DNA from: Moringa oleifera | Taxonomy: Eukaryota > Streptophyta > Magnoliopsida > Brassicales > Moringaceae | Length of the DNA stretch: 64,000 nucleotides | Reading direction: 5' to 3' | Assembly: GCA_021397835.1 (NCBI GenBank) | Contig: JAJFZO010000747.1 | Location: 746,501-810,500 of the forward strand | Shown here: in pieces, positions 35,405-48,333 of the stretch | Layout of the letters: each line of letters starts with the position of its first letter | How positions within the stretch are numbered: position 1 is the stretch's first letter | Translations under genes and position numbers: made by a program | Notes under the pieces: model-generated | Databases searched by the model: none | What the model saw: only the letters and a program-made list of their open reading frames with translations | What the model was told of the DNA's origin: nothing

Positions 35405-36420
35405 CTAAAATATATGTAAAAACCCGGTATATCATGAATGAACTAAGCATCTTAATGTTAAGTATCACTTCATTCCAGAAAAAGTGAAAGAAGACTACAT
35501 AAAGCTCGAGAAAATCTGAGTTGAGGACAACCGAGCAGATATGGCCACAAAGCATGTCCTCCTTCAAAATTACTCAAAGTATTTGATGATTTTGAGTATT
35601 GTGTTTAAAGATTTTAAGCATTGGCATGGGTTGAAAGAAAGGAAAATGGGTTGGCTTTAGTTTGCACTTGGTTGCTTAGTGGATTAAGGAGGAGTTTGTT
35701 GGAATTGATGTTTCAAGCAGCAAGCAGCAAGTGCTGCAATCCATGTTGTTGAAGGCCGTTTGCTAAGCTGAACATTGACTTCTATGAAAACAAATTATGG
35801 TTTTTCATATTGTATAATGAAGGATTCATGTAGCTTATTAGTTAGTCACGTAAATGATCATCTAAAGGAAGGAAAATGTTGCTTATATAAAAAAAAAAAC
35901 CCTAACAACGAAGCCTTTATAAAGTGAGTGAAGTTTCAAGTCGAACTTGAAATTCGAGAGGAATAATCATTGAAAGTTTTTTTTTTTTTTTTGTACTTGA
36001 TAGAGTGATCAAAGAAGGAGAGATTGGTATATTTTTCTGGTTGTTTGTTAGCCAATTTAAATTGTAGAAAGTGAGTGCAAGAGAGTGATGTTATAAGTAT
36101 CAAAAGTTGATGTCGCATGATGTCTTTACTTTGATTAATAAAAAGGATTAGTTGTTTTGATCAATATTTTTTGAACATATGAAAACTTAATTAGTTTTTT
36201 ACAACTTCTGTTTATGTTATATGTATTGATATCCATTCTTTATAATTTATATTCTTGATTGAAATAAGAGTATAAGGAAAGAATATACAGGAGAATATTT
36301 TGCTACTGGTTTCTGAATTTTTTAGAAATACTTCATTCTTGATGTTTCTAAGCTGCTGTAAGTCATCATGCAACTGCTGCATTACCCACAAGTGGCATTA
36401 GAGCTATTGATGCCCATATC
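35405..36420 (+). mobile_element. Ty1/copia 3' end, copy C, inverted relative to A and B
   Basis: The plus strand encodes the last part of RNase H (KHLNVKYHFIPEKVKEDYIKLEKI, then VEDNRADMATKHVL) at ~35430-35560, followed by an LTR starting near tgttggaattgatg at 35698. Just past the LTR, at ~36390, AGTGGCATTAGAGCTATTGATG looks like a decayed primer-binding site (TGGTATCAGAGC type, initiator Met-tRNA). An LTR with RNase H on one side and a PBS on the other suggests recombination between elements. Confidence 0.75.
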
Positions 36421-36429
36421 AAGAGGCAA

Positions 36430-37660
36430 ATTGACGATGTTCACTCTGAAGTATTTGGGAATGCTGTTGGGTAGGAGGTTGGTGTATCAAATGGGGTAGC
36501 AGAAAGGTTTGCATGCAAATTAGTGATTTAGAAAAAAAAGGCACTTGTCAAAAGTTGGGAGATTAATGTTGATTAAGTCAACCCTTTCGAATCTGCCACC
36601 CAATGCAGGGAGATAGCTGAAAAAAAGTCTACAAAGGAAATTTTATGGGAAAGTTTGGGAAAAAAACATAAGTATTATCTTGTGAGGCGGGAGGAGATCA
36701 CTAAACCTATGTCTGAAAGAGGATTAGGAGTCAAGAAGCTCGTACATTTCAACAAAGCATTGCTGGGCAAATAGGGATGGATGACTAAGGGAGGCAGAGG
36801 AGCATATGGAGTTTGTGTGTGGAAGAAAATTAAACATGGGTGGGAAGAGTTTAAGAGGTGGATTGGCTTCAATTTAGAAAAGGGTGACAGGATAAGATTT
36901 TGGCATGACAAGTGGTTTGAAGATGTGATTTTGAATGAGAATTTCCTCGTGGTCTTTGCATTGGCATGAAACAAGGGCCATTGGATCCGTGACTGCAGGG
37001 AGAATGGATCGTGGTTTATTCAGCTTAGAAGGAATGCTTAAGATTCGGTGTTGAGGCAGGTTGAGGGGTTTTGTGAGGCGACTCAAAGACATGACATAAG
37101 AGATGTAGAAGAGGATACAGTGTGGTGGAAACTGCATAACTGGGGGAGGGGTAACTTTTCTGTTAAATCTTTTTTCAGGGGGATGAGCAGGTGGTATGAA
37201 GTGTGGCTGTTTCTTTGGAAGCAGGTGTGGAGAGCTAAATTTCCTCCTAAAGTAGCATTCTTCACGTGGGAGGCTGTGAAAAGAAAGATCTTGACCATTG
37301 ATAACTTAGAGCAAACAGGAAAAAGTATTGGTTAATCGCTGCTAGCTATGCAAAGAGCAGGAAGAAACAACGTTTCACTTACTGGTAGGGTGTAAATGGA
37401 CTCTTCAGATCTGGACAGCAGTGCTGCAACTGTTGGGCATATCTTGGGTTACTGCAGCGTCAATAGGCATGGAATTAATGGCATGGTCAGGGCATGGTTT
37501 AGGGAGAGAAAGGAGTAGGCCAATGAGAATGATTCCACATATGATTTTTTGGAGTATCTGGTGTGAGAGAAACAGGAAGGCTTTTGAAAATATGGAGATG
37601 TGGTTTGAAATTCTAGGATTCAGGAGTTTATTTTCTAAATGCAGAAAACTTAATTAACAT
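36430..37660 (+). mobile_element. Decayed LINE, 3' part (RT thumb and zf-RVT domain)
   Basis: Sequence resumes with LKYLGMLLGRR, HLSKVGRLMLIKSTLSNLP, EEITKPMSERGLGVKKLVHFNKALLGK and then GDRIRFWHDKWF. The zf-RVT-type segment follows: DTVWWKLHNWGRGNFSVKSFF, VWRAKFPPKVAFFTWEAVKRKILTIDNL, with LLAMQRAGRNN in a shifted frame. It is collinear with the 5' part, so one LINE was split by the copia sequences. Several frameshifts and stops are present. Confidence 0.85.
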
Positions 37661-40600
37661 CATAGAAGTGCCAACTTCTTTAACCATACTTGTAATGGGT
37701 AAATAATACATTGTTTCTTGATTCTACTCCAAAATGAGTGAAAAAGCTAGCTGCTGTTGGATTGGGGGACTTGTCAGAAGCTGGGAGGTCAGTTGCTGCT
37801 TGGGAATCAGAGCCACCTCCCCTCAAGATCTTCTCTTCTTCCTTGGTAACCTTTCATATGTCCTGGACACAATGTTCCATGTGAAGATGACACTTAGTTA
37901 TGCTTGCTACAGAGTAATTGCAACAATTTCCCTGGTAGATGTTCCTTGTAATGAGTACATCAGTGCCCCAATTGCTCTAATAGAGGCACTCTGGACTGTG
38001 GAGTTCAATGCATCTGGTTGATGTTGTGATGGATCTTTTGCCCTGGGAGCCTCAAGAGTAGACACTCGATGATGGAGAGGATATTGAGATAGGAAGGCCA
38101 CACCTATTGGTATTAACGCAATCAGCTCTTATTAAGGCTTTTAGTAGAAGCCTTTAATCATGGAAATGATGATTCAGTGAGACATCCTCAGGGTGCTCTC
38201 ACCAGCCTAAAGCAGTTATTAGTTGCTAGCTGCAAACCCTCTAACTCAAGCTTGATCATGGAGGTAGTTAGCAACGGGAACTGACTATTATACTTACCTG
38301 ATGTAATGACCCAGTTTTGCAATCATTTTGGCAAGAAATTGATGTTAAATTCTTTTTCTTCTTTATATAATCATCATTAGGATGGCATTTGCTGAATTCT
38401 TACTTATCTGATAGTTTCGCAGCCAGGTTAGTACTTGGGCATTTAAAAACATTCTGGCCTCATGAATGCGACACGAATTAAGCTTCCATCTCATAAATTG
38501 TTCCTGATCTTGGAGGCTAATATATCTCCTTTTGTCAATATTAAAGAAAGCACGTTGAAGTGGAAAAGCAAATTCACATTACATTATATTTGTAATTTAC
38601 AGTTATGCACATTGTGGTATAAATTTGTTGAAGTGATTGAAGATTGTTAATTTTTCTATGGAAAACATAGCATCTCGATTCCGGAAAAGAAGCTGAAATT
38701 TCCTGAAAAAATACTGATAACAAGTCCCAAGAAAGTGGGTTGAATCAAGGAAGAAAGCAGCTGATAACAGATTTTTTCATGTTGCTGAAAAACTATATGG
38801 TATTTCCGGCTTTGAGTTTTACAATAATATCTTGTTGCTTTTCTTTTTCTGATCTCTAGCTTATTTATCCAACATAGTTGATAATCTGAATTAGTTTAAT
38901 CAGCATCGTTAGCAGTAAACATTGGGAGGCCAAAGTCATCGGAACTCATTAGTCATTGTTTATGATCTGCTTCCTGCTTCCTCTACATGCTTATGTTTTT
39001 AAGTTTCTCGAGTTTTTAAATGTCACAACATGCTTAGTTTATTAATTGGGCATCCATTACTGCATTTCATAACAGGCATAGCTACATGCGAAATTGACTA
39101 AAAACAAGTGAAAGGAGACAAAATTCTTTGCCCTTGGAAACTTTAGAGAAAGAGTGCTGCAAGTTTCATCAAGTTCAGTAATGAAGGTATGCAAATTTTC
39201 AGAAATAGATATACCAAACTTCACTGTATTGAGAAAGACGAGGCAATAAAAGGCACCGTCCATGCCAGAAATGCAACAATGGAAAGCTTCAACCATGACA
39301 ATAATAGTTGTCAAACATCTATGACTGCATTACAGATAGCTCCGGACTACACAAAAGATTTTACAGGACAGCTTCATAAGCATGACTTGAATATCCCCTT
39401 TGAGAGGATAATGCTCAAATTTAGGCCAAGCTACAGAAAACTTTGAATGCCTTATGGACTAGCATGGTCCTGCTTAGCAATTAGGATAGACTTTGCTATC
39501 TCTTATTTAGTATGTTAGCAATTAGGATAGACTTTTTCTCTCTCTCATTTAGTATGGTTAACACTTGAGATGAACAGTTGCTGTCTTTATCGCTCACCTT
39601 GGCTGTCTTTATTGATCACTTTGTAGCTTAGTTTAAATTTCACACGTAAGGCTGGGGTTTTGCCTCTATGGGAAATGTTTTCAGTATGAATCAATGAACA
39701 GATGCGCAGGCATGTTCCACATTTGCGAAAATAACATTCATAGCTTGGTAGAAATATGTGGTGTTAATAGCATTAGACAGCGAAGTGTGGACCAAAGACA
39801 CGGATCAAAGGTACTAACTTGGATTTTCTCTTCATGAATATCTCTCAAATGGTAGTGGAAACAAAAATCTAGATAGAAACCGTCAAAACTTTGTCGAGAA
39901 CTAAGAAAGTATATGCTCTGTATATATTCATTAGATTGATTTGAGTATAACTGTGTTATTATGTCAGAGTTACGCCCACAGTCACATGCTGGCCTTGTCG
40001 TTTATCATATATTCCTCTTCCCTTAGGCAGCGCCCCATGTGGTGCATGCTCTGTTACTTACGGAGACACGGAACTGGTAGTATGTATGGACAGAGAAACG
40101 GATCTATTAGTACCCACCATGGTGTTTAATTACTGATTTTATTTGAAGGGTATCTACATTTGAACTTTCATTTTCATATCTTCATGGTCCTAGTTCCCCT
40201 TTAGCTTTTCCCAGAAAAAGGGGAAAAGGAAAAGAAAATGTCGGTTTCATCTTTTTGATTATCATTATGCCCCCATCGGTTTTGAAAGCATCATCCCCAT
40301 TATTGTATTACTGAATCTGTTCATGTTGCAGGCATGCCTGCTGTTGTTTCTATATTTTATTGATATCCCTCCATAGAGAATGCTTGAAGCAGCTGACAAG
40401 AGGGAGCAGTTACTTCAAATACTCCATTGGTCATTCTATCTTGCTAACATCTCTCTTTTCTTCTTCATCTTAATGACTTCCTCTGAATAGAATTTTATTT
40501 AATCACAGTATTGAGACAGTTAACATAAGATAATCTCTAACATCTTTAAATCGTCAGATCATCACATTTTTACTGTAAAAGAATAGAGAATTCTCAATTC

Positions 40601-42500
40601 TAAGCATCAAACTCTTTAGAGAAAAAAAAAAGGTTTTTCTTTTCTAAAAATTTTCTCTTTTAATCTTTTAGTATTATTTAAATAATTATTTGTGAAATAA
40701 TTTTGTGAGGTAAATTAAAGATATTTTTATCCTATGTCTCTGTTTCTTCCTCTGTTCTCTCATAATCGAAATCCATGACTTTCACTTTGCTTTTCCTTTT
40801 CCACCTTCTGTTCCAACAAGAAAAAGAACCCAAAAAGGAAGCTCATGTACTCGGATGCAAATTGAAAGAGAGACATTTTTTTGAAGCAATGCGTCCTTTT
40901 GTTCAACTTTTCAAGCACAAAATCGATGACTAACAACAAACTAGCCATTGCCACCCAACAAGTTAACAAGTTTCCCTGTTGAGTTAAAGTAGATGGCATT
41001 CTTTCGGTTCTTAACAGTTTATTGGATTCATATATTAATTTTAGTAGCATTTCAACCTAACTTTTTGTTAATTAAGTCAACTAATGTGCATGTCTCTCAC
41101 TTAACGTTACCTAAAATTATTAAACATGTGATGATGACACATGGAGAGGATTTTTTTTTACTTCCTAATTTTGTAGGCATTGATCTTATTAACTTTTCAA
41201 GCTAACTCTTTATTTTGTGTTAATTAAGTGAACAAATCAAGAAATCCCAACTCATGCATTAATCTTCTTCTTGTTTTTCTTCCAATAAAATAGTTCAGGG
41301 TTTTTTAGAATATTAATTTATGTTTAATCTTTCGAAAAGTTTCATATCTTTATCATAAGATTGTTTTTTTTTTTTTTGGTTGGGTATAAAATTTTTTATT
41401 GCATGACTTTTTTAATTGATTTTTTGATGCTCTGCAATATTTTTGATATGTCTATTTTGTTTGATTTGATCAACTCTTTTCGAGAATGATCTCTTTCGTG
41501 TAATTAGATTTAACAGATTGTCTTGATTGAATATTAATTCAATTATATTTTTAAATTTTAATATATATATATATATTTAATTATACCATAAAGTAAAAAT
41601 TTAGTTATAACACTAACAAATCATTTTTTAATATAAAATTTTAGATCTTTCTAATAAATATTCGAATAAATTTTCGTTTTTATATAGCTAATTGGATATA
41701 CAATTCAAAAGTTAATATATTAAATGGGGTAACTCTTCTTTCTTATATAATTCAAATCTTGTTTCGTGTAAAGATTAGGTTAACAATAATGATATTGCAT
41801 TGTCTATTAGGTCAAAATTAGTAGGACGATAATTGTAAGCTATATTTGCTTGTATTTTTACTCAAGCTAAAGCTAAGATGAATCAATCCTAAGCATTTAG
41901 GTAACCTCGAGCCCTCTTCATATTATAATTAACACATTAATCACCAATTACGTAAGGTTACAATCACCTATACAGCTTTGATAACATACCTTATCATTGT
42001 ATAATAATTTTTGTTACTAATTTTTAAACTCAGTGAAGATTTCTTTATTCATATTGCAATAAACTGGTGCGATCCTATGTGTTTTATGTTCATATCTCTG
42101 GATCAATTTCCATTTTTTCTTACAAGAATGATAAAGTTTCTAACTTTAGTCCAAGCAACTCTTCAAAGCCTATCTGTCTAGGGATATTTTACAATGAAAT
42201 ATGCAGTGAATTTGGACTAAAATCTGTGTGAATCAAAGAAAAAAACACCCTTTTTCTTTTCCATTCATGGGGTTGGAGGATTTGAAAAAGAATTGAAAAC
42301 CTATATTTTAGATTTCACTGTTTACTTGAATGGTGATGCTTAGAGCAGAACGGTTGCATGATGCTCGATTTTTGGACTGTGTCAGGAACGGAAAATTTGT
42401 AGGACGGAGTCGTTAGCTTGTCACGCTAGATTGTACCAGTGACATGCCCTTGAGCAACAGTAAATCATGCGGGGGATCCTTTTCGATTTCCCTACGCAAG
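37661..42500. other. Unassigned region between the LINE and FAD3
   Basis: No gene is supported. Frames at 37734-38021 (95 codons), 38462-38650 and 39189-39446 show no motif I recognise. The last might be a remnant exon. A 41-base tandem repeat (ttagcaattaggatagactt... ending atttagtatg) lies at 39474-39558. From ~40500 the DNA becomes AT-rich, and the FAD3 promoter begins near 42300. Confidence 0.45.
39474..39558. repeat. Two-unit 41-bp tandem repeat
   Basis: Units starting at 39474 and 39515 share ttagcaattaggatagactt and atttagtatg, differing only in a CT-rich middle. This is a local duplication with no known role. Confidence 0.8.
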
Positions 42501-42531
42501 ATATACACAGTTGCGTGGTGCCCTCAGTTTC

Positions 42532-42534
<3 letters not shown>

Positions 42535-42573
<39 letters not shown>

Positions 42574-42661
42574 TGAGCAACCACTTGCAATGTCGCCCAC
42601 ACACTCACTCACTCTCTCTCTCTCTCTCTCTCTTCCTTCCTGTCGTTTCTCTCTATAAATA
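42535..42661 (+). promoter_or_regulatory. FAD3 promoter with GA tract, CT tract and TATA box
   Basis: A (GA)n tract at ~42535-42570 is followed ~40 bases later by a (CT)n tract at 42612-42632, then TATAAATA at 42654-42661, about 100 bases before the start codon. GA/CT tracts next to the core promoter are common in plants and bind BPC/GAGA-type factors. The two tracts are inverse complements. Confidence 0.7.
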
Positions 42662-42763
42662 TATCAAATCACCCTAGCGTTGCTAGTGCAGCCGTACTCT
42701 CTGCCTATTTTTCGACTTGGGTTTTGTAGATAGAGCTCAGGAACCCCAAACTTGAGGCCGTCA

Positions 42764-44679
42764 ATGCATGAACAATATCATAAATCCATGGAGAGAAATG
42801 GGAAGCATGTTAATGGGGTTAACGGGATCGGTAACCATGAAAGCTTCGACCCCAGTGCACCTCCACCATTCCGGATTGCTGAGATCCGAGCAGCTATTCC
42901 TAAGCACTGCTGGGTCAAGAATCCATGGAGGTCACTCAGCTACGTTTTCAGAGACGTGGTTGTGGTTTCTGCATTGGCGGCAGCTGCCGTCTACTTCAAT
43001 AGCTGGTTCTTTTGGCCGCTTTACTGGGTTGCACAAGGAACAATGTTTTGGGCAATTTTTGTTCTTGGCCATGACTGGTAATAACCGTGCAACGTACGTC
43101 CCATTGTGTTTCTTTTGTTGGTTTACTCTCTGTTTGATAAAAAGCTTGTTCTGGTTTCAATTCTGCAGTGGCCATGGAAGCTTTTCAGATAATCCCACCC
43201 TGAATTCTGTAGTGGGCCATATTTTGCATTCCTCAATTCTTGTACCTTACCATGGATGGTGAGTTTCTACAGTGCACTGGAAGTGTTCCCTGACATTAGA
43301 TGCTTTCAGCATGAGTTTTGAAAATTCTTATAAATTGATAGAATCACCTCCTGCATGAATCTCACAGGAGAATCAGCCACAGAACACACCACCAGAACCA
43401 TGGACATGTTGAGAATGATGAGTCTTGGGTTCCGGTACTGTTTTTATCTGATTGCCATGCTTCATTTCCTATGAGACCAGAGTCTATCATGCTGTTGAAA
43501 GTTTCTTTTTCTGTAATCATTTCCTGTTCTGTATCAATTTCAGTTGCCTGAGAAGATATACAAAGAGTTGGATTTGAGTACCCGAATGCTTAGGTTCACA
43601 GTGCCTTTCCCTGTCTTCGCATATCCTCTCTATCTGGTGAGAATTCTTCTGTTGTTAGCTAGCCTTGAAGTTCGTCAACTGTGTCTCTGATAGTTAAGAA
43701 AGCTTAACTTTTGTTTGGTTGGTGAGAAACTTACAGTGGTATAGAAGTCCGGGAAAGTCAGGATCTCACTTCAACCCTTATAGTGACTTGTTTGCTCCCA
43801 GTGAGAGAAAACTCATAGTAACTTCAACCGTGTGCTGGAGTATAATGGTTGCAGTGCTTGCCAAGTTATCTTTCATGATAGGCCCAATTCAAATGGTTAA
43901 ACTCTACGGCATTCCTTATCTGGTGAGTTATCTTATTATATCATTAGCTAATACGCTTGCTGCCATAAAATAGTGATTTCAGATGGCAATTTACAGTCTG
44001 GGAAATGCAAATCCATTGTGTTCTTTTGTCTGCAGATCTTCGTAATGTGGTTGGACTTTGTAACTTACTTGCATCACCATGGTCATGAGCAGAAGCTCCC
44101 TTGGTACCGAGGAAAGGTACTAAAGAACTCACCAGTTCTAAAGTTTGGAACTTGACTCGGGGATTGTTATCTGAAACACCCAAATTTTCCATTTTCAAAT
44201 GGGAATTTGTTGCAGAAGTAATTGAATCAAAAAGTTTTGAGTGTGTCCTCATCTGGGTATTTGGCAGGAATGGAGTTATCTGCGTGGAGGGCTTACAACA
44301 ATTGATCGTGATTATGGATTGTTCAACAACATCCACCATGATATTGGCACGCATGTTATACACCATCTCTTCCCTCAAATCCCACACTATCACTTGGTAG
44401 AAGCGGTATAAATCTGCAACTGGTCCACACATTTACGATTAGAGATTCATTTGAGTTCATTCTAATGCCTTCACTCTTGCCTTGCAGACACAGGCTGCAA
44501 AGCCAGTGCTTGGGAAGTACTACCGGGAGCCAAAGAAATCAGGGCCAATTCCATTTCACTTGATCAAGAATCTGGTTGCCAGTGTTAGGCAAGATCACTA
44601 TGTCAGTGACACTGGAGACATCGTGTACTATCAGACAGATCCTCAGCTGTACAAGAAATCAGCAGGAAAGTGCAACTGA
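42764..44679 (+). CDS. FAD3: Omega-3 fatty acid desaturase, ER type (FAD3)
   Basis: Eight exons: 42764-43077, 43169-43258, 43368-43434, 43544-43636, 43737-43922, 44036-44116, 44268-44405 and 44488-44679. All are GT-AG and in phase, giving 386 aa. Three histidine boxes bind the di-iron centre: HDCGH (103-107), HRTHH (139-143) and HVIHH (306-310). Hydrophobic segments ([36 protein letters not shown]) fit the four-span family fold. The N-terminus is short and lacks a plastid transit peptide, which separates FAD3 from FAD7/FAD8. The enzyme converts linoleate to alpha-linolenate on ER phosphatidylcholine using cytochrome b5. The exon pattern is that of known FAD3 genes. No lesion is visible. Confidence 0.97.
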
Positions 44680-46930
44680 GAGCTTAGCAGAATCAGGGGA
44701 TTTAGCTTAGTAAGCATTATTTGAACTATCAGATTTTACTTTGTGTTCCTATTGTAGGGAACATCTCTTCACTTTATGTCTTTATCATCAACAATAATTA
44801 AACCCTCTTTTCTGAAGGAAAAAAGAGCCTTATTGAGATGATTTGTAGCAGTTTCTTGCACATGGAATAGCCTCTCTTTTTTTTTTTAAACAATGTTGTA
44901 TCAGAAATGCAAGTCTTCTGATCTGAAATCAGAAAAAAAAAAAAAATGGTTACCTTGATTTGTTACTATCCATAAAATGTTACAGAATTCAGAACAGAAC
45001 CCTTTTCAGGTCCAAAGTTGCTTTACAGAGTATGCACTCTCAAGCTGTATTCTAAGTTCTGAAATTGCATTGATCAGCCTTTCTTGATCTCCTTGTCTGA
45101 ATGAATCATACCCTTTACAGAAACATTGCAGGGAAACAACAATCTGCTTCAAATCATCAACCTTTTTACAGAAACAAGAGACTAGAAACAATAAACACAG
45201 ATTAAAGCAGTAAAGCTTCTGTGCAATGAACAAAGTGGATTCTCAAGGAAGGCTGTTCCTTGCTTCATAGCAAAGATAAGGAAAAGGGTCTGTCTGGGAT
45301 GAAACCAGAGGCTATGCCATTTGCTTCCATGAGTGTGAACTGATAGTGAGGATATGGATTCTGTTTGCCTGTTTTCTGGTTGAATTTTCTTGGTGAGGTG
45401 AGCGTGTGGAGGAAAAGAGTGAAAATGCCCACCACTTGATCGCCCAGTAACATTCATTGACAGGGATGACCACCTGTTCTGGCAGGCCATCTAACACCAA
45501 GAACTGTCCCATTCAAGGTCATGGCTTGATCATGGTCGTATTTCCAAACCATCCTGTAGTATATTATTTGGCAAATTTATATCTGAACATCACTTGTGTC
45601 TTAGTTTGGACATTAAATTTCAATTATTTTGATTTTTTATTTAATATTTGCATTTGATTCGATTTTAATTCTGTTAAAAATTTAAAAAATTCAAAATATT
45701 TAAATAAAAAATTAATATAATTAATTTTGATTTATTTTTTTAAATTAAATATTCAATTTATTATCAAAAAAATTAATTTTTTAATTAAAAATATATATAT
45801 TTATTTTCTATAATAAAAAATTTTAAAAAATTCATTGAAAAGAATACATGAGTTAAAAAATGTTTGAAATTGAAAAATCAACTCAAAATAAAATGTAAAA
45901 TTTATTTAAATCATTTTAAAAGTATTTTAATGGTAAAAATATTTTTAATTTATTAAAGTCATTAAATTAAAGATGCAAATTAAATCAAATTAAAATATTA
46001 TATATAAAATTAAACAACTTAACGCTTTTTAAATTGAAATGCATATAAAATTTGAAAAAGATTTGATATTTACTTTAAAAATTATTTATTTTAAAGTTAT
46101 TTTTATAAAATTTTATTTTTTTAATATTCTTATAAGCTATAAATAAAAAATTATCAAAAAATAAATTAACAAAAGACTGAATTTTTTTTAAAGAGAAAAA
46201 TCAGATTTTGGGCTGTTAGCCCAATTGGGCTATCAAGCCATGAATGAGAGGTCTCGTTTTCTCCGTTGTGCAGACATGAACAGAGAACTCAATGACCCAA
46301 CAGGGCCAGTACCAGCTTTCATACTCCGAATCCCAAACGGTAAAGCGGATCAGTTCCCAGTCTTACAGATGACCAGATTCGCTCAGACAAGGGCCATTTC
46401 ATCAACCGCCTTCCTCCCCAGCATTTCCAATCTGCTTCTCTCTCCCTCTCCCTCCAGCTTTTGGACTATAAAGCTTTGATATTTCTAATAGTTTTTGGAT
46501 GTAATTCTTTAAAAATTATTATTAAAATTGATCTCCTTTTCTTGAGCAATTTAGTTGTTTACCCAGATGGCTTCATCTGTTTGGGAAGCCAGAGAGGGCA
46601 CTGTACATGTTCAGCCGTAAGTTGACAACAAAATTGTGTAAATTGACTTCTCATCGCGCGTGCAACCTTCTTGCCTACCATGTTGGTCTGTCTCCTTACA
46701 ATGTTTCAGCCTTTGCCCACATTGATTCAAACACAAAGCCCGCCACTCTCTCTCTCTCTCTCTATACCTCTGTCTGTCTGTATCTTTTACAGATTTAAAT
46801 GTCTCTCCCTCTTCTTTCCTGGGTTTGCTTTTTCTTTGTCGACTTTTTTGGCTTACCAAATTCAAAGCTGAAATAGCCACAACGAAAGGCTCACTAGGTT
46901 CTCTTTCAGCTCGTCTTTTGTTTCAAAACC
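44680..46930. other. Intergenic region between FAD3 and the TRM-like gene
   Basis: FAD3 3' UTR to ~44830, then unassigned DNA. On the minus strand at 45006-45170, a possible last exon reads VDDLKQIVVSLQCFCKG...LINAISELRIQLESAYS before a stop and looks like a coiled coil, preceded by a plausible acceptor (tttctgtaaaaag). The upstream frames to 45490 do not form a convincing partner. 45600-46200 is AT-rich. 46600-46930 is probably the 5' UTR of the next gene, with a CT tract at 46747-46764. Confidence 0.35.
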
Positions 46931-48333
46931 ATGAATTCCTTATCTCCTTCTCCTTCAATTTCATCTTCTTCCACTGCGGCTTTCGATGCTGATATGTGCA
47001 CTTCGAAGAGTGCCACAGCTGGGTGTCTTGCAGGGATCCTGCGTCGGATTCTCTGCTCCGGTAGCCTCCCTACGCACCCGTCTGATCACATCACGGAAGC
47101 CAATTCAGTTGAATTTGATAAGCCAGGCCGGAACATGAATGCTGCAGAGAAGGTTGAGCCCAAGGTGAATCCAGGGATTGTGGCGAGGCTGATGGGTTTG
47201 GATTCTATGCCGATTTTGCTGAGTAGTGAAGTAATTTCTGGTTCAATCACAAGAAGCCGGTCGATGAATTCTGTCGATTATAAAGCAGTAGATAGAGATC
47301 AAATGGAAGGGAAACACAGAAGGGTGAAGTCCTCATTGTCGTTTCCTGTGATGCCAGATTTTCTTGAGCTAGAAAATGAGGAGTTCTTTATCCTCAGTTT
47401 TGAGAATGGAAGTGGAAGTGATGAATTGAGGTTGAAAGAGAGGGAGTTTCGTGAAAAGAGTTTCCGGGAATTGAGGCAGAGAAGAAGGAAAAACAGTGAA
47501 AACAAAGCAAAAAAATCGATCAAGATGGATAAAAGGGGAGATCAAGAGAACGAGAAGCACGTCTTGAATGTCGTGAATGAGAAAAAGCTAAACAGGAAGC
47601 CTTCTGTTAAGCCTCTCCAGGAGGTTTCCAATGGCAGCAGAGTTAAAGATTCAACCAACACTTCCTGCTCGACTCAGAATTTCAGAGAAGAACCTGATCT
47701 CGTCTTGAGCAGATCAACAGCCAGTGAGGAAGGAGCCATTGATGGAAAATCGAGGAAGAAGAAGCAGAAGAGGCAGCATTTGGTGGTTGAGAATGCAGAA
47801 CATGTAAGCAGCTCTGAGGAATCAAGCCCAGTTTCCGTTCTAGATTTTGATCAGTCTATGATGGATCAACAAGCATCCCCTTCAGGTAATGCACCCAATT
47901 CAGTTCACATTTATGATTACAGTGTCACCATGAAAGTTGCAGAGCTCAAGAACTTATTTAAAATGCTTGCCATTCCTCATGTATAGCGGAGAAAGGAGCA
48001 AGATTGGAAGAGACAACTTCAAGAAGGAAACTATCACCGGAGCTAGATAGCTGCAGGCATCTCCCACGACGTAATGATAACAATTTGATCGAAGAAAGAA
48101 GGAAACGAATTGGATCAAGAACAAGGGATGGCCTTAACCAGATATACATGGACATGTGGGGTGAAATTTGCAGGATGACTGAAACTGAGATAGCTGAATC
48201 AACCTGGGTTCACACGAAAGTTCTGAAGCATGAAGATGTTGAAGACATTAATGGAGATGTTGGGTCACATATTCTTGATCAAATGTTAGAGGAAATAGTA
48301 TATAACTTTCTGGGTTTCCCTGGAAAGATTTGA
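46931..48333 (+). CDS. DUF3741/TRM (LONGIFOLIA-like) microtubule-associated protein
   Basis: Two exons, 46931-47885 and 47987-48333, phase-1 GT-AG intron, 433 aa. Residues 81-94 read PGIVARLMGLDSMP, the ARLMGL motif of DUF3741/TRM proteins. The middle is basic and disordered (ELRQRRRKNSENKAKKSIK, KSRKKKQKRQ). SSEESSPVSVLDFD at ~303 is the motif that precedes DUF4378 in this family. The C-terminus (ILDQMLEEIVYNFLGFPGKI) resembles a short TRM end. TRM proteins bind TON1 and microtubules and shape cell growth direction; the exact paralogue is unclear. It is convergent with the zinc-finger gene that follows. Confidence 0.85.

Noticed and set aside
42421..42677. Frames made of RE and SL repeats upstream of FAD3
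   Set aside because: They are translations of the GA and CT microsatellites.
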